From: an uncultured cyanobacterium
Lineage (GTDB): Bacteria > Cyanobacteriota > Cyanobacteriia > PCC-6307 > Cyanobiaceae
Direction: 5' to 3'
DNA: 6,746 bases
Assembly: GCA_903928835.1 (NCBI GenBank)
Contig: CAIYSK010000409.1
Span: 1 to 6,746, forward strand
Part shown: positions 6,676-6,746 of the stretch, piece by piece
How positions within the stretch are numbered: the stretch's first letter is position 1
Layout of the letters: each line of letters starts with the position of its first letter
The notes under the pieces: model-generated
Databases searched by the model: none
The model's input: the letters and a program-made list of their open reading frames with translations, nothing else
What the model was told of the DNA's origin: nothing
Made by a program: the position numbers and the translations under genes

Positions 6676-6746
6676 AGGAAGGTCTTCTTTTTCTGAAGAA
6701 AAAAAAAGCAAAAAGACTTCATACATTTGGTTCGCAGCGGTGGGGA
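6676..6746 (-). other. AT-rich leader upstream of the preferred trpD start
   Basis: This stretch is markedly richer in A/T than the rest of the window and contains homopolymers (nine A's at 6699-6707 and five at 6710-6714 on the plus strand). It reads open in the trpD frame from an ATG at 6726, but codon usage does not look like coding sequence. It probably belongs to the 5' leader and promoter region of the trpD-carA unit. I could not identify a convincing -35/-10 pair in the short stretch available. Confidence 0.4.
6684..6707 (-). promoter_or_regulatory. Leader hairpin just upstream of the trpD start
   Basis: In the minus-strand transcript, nine U's plus C (6707-6698) can pair with GAAAAAGAAG (6693-6684) around a UUCA loop. 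This gives a ten-pair stem with two G-U pairs. It ends eight bases before TTG 6675 and would cover the only purine-rich, Shine-Dalgarno-like segment. It is mostly A-U pairs and therefore weak. No U tract follows it, so it is not a typical terminator. Confidence 0.3.

Noticed and set aside
6699..6707. Nine-A run as a frameshift breaking trpD
   Set aside because: The TrpD core is complete downstream and the run lies before the preferred start, so it need not affect the protein.
1..6746. HIP1 octamer (GCGATCGC) as a cyanobacterial marker
   Set aside because: Several near matches (such as GCGATCG followed by A or T) were seen but no exact copy, so it is not reported as a feature; its absence fits picocyanobacteria.

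Overview
The window is GC-rich and all seven protein genes I can support lie on the minus strand, read from high to low coordinates: trpD, carA, a STAS-domain gene, mrnC, rlmB, a DUF1816 gene and gatA. gatA runs off the left edge. The DUF1816 protein is of a cyanobacterial family. That, the high GC, the close packing, the sequence character of CarA, TrpD and GatA, and the absence of any HIP1 octamer (GCGATCGC) that I could find all point to a picocyanobacterium of the Synechococcus/Cyanobium group. The taxonomic call is inference, not a computed match.

Layout from right to left. A short AT-rich leader (about 6676-6746) precedes trpD (anthranilate phosphoribosyltransferase). trpD overlaps carA (carbamoyl-phosphate synthase small subunit) in an ATGA junction at 5614-5617. 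After the carA stop at 4454 comes a small STAS/anti-sigma-antagonist gene whose start is ambiguous. Next is mrnC (Mini-ribonuclease III), and 18 bp further on rlmB, a SpoU/TrmH-family 23S rRNA 2'-O-methyltransferase with a visible Shine-Dalgarno. A 79-residue DUF1816 gene and gatA (amidase subunit of the Asp/Glu-tRNA amidotransferase) complete the row. No intergenic gap exceeds about 120 bp, and I see no convincing internal terminator, so one or a few co-directional transcripts are likely.

By role, trpD and carA are biosynthetic (tryptophan; carbamoyl phosphate for pyrimidines and arginine). mrnC and rlmB both act on 23S rRNA, and this pair is also adjacent in Bacillus subtilis. gatA serves tRNA-Gln/tRNA-Asn charging. 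The STAS protein is probably a phosphorylation-controlled partner in a signalling switch.

I found no mobile element, CRISPR array, tRNA, rRNA or defence system; this is a housekeeping region. The most unusual object is RlmB. A normal-sized two-domain methyltransferase is flanked by an Arg/Gly/Asp-rich, repeat-built basic tail of about 250 residues and a strictly acidic tail of about 93 residues with no Lys or Arg. Other points worth checking are the doubtful start codons of trpD, the STAS gene and mrnC, a pyrimidine/purine hairpin just upstream of the preferred trpD start, and an 18-bp tandem duplication in mrnC.
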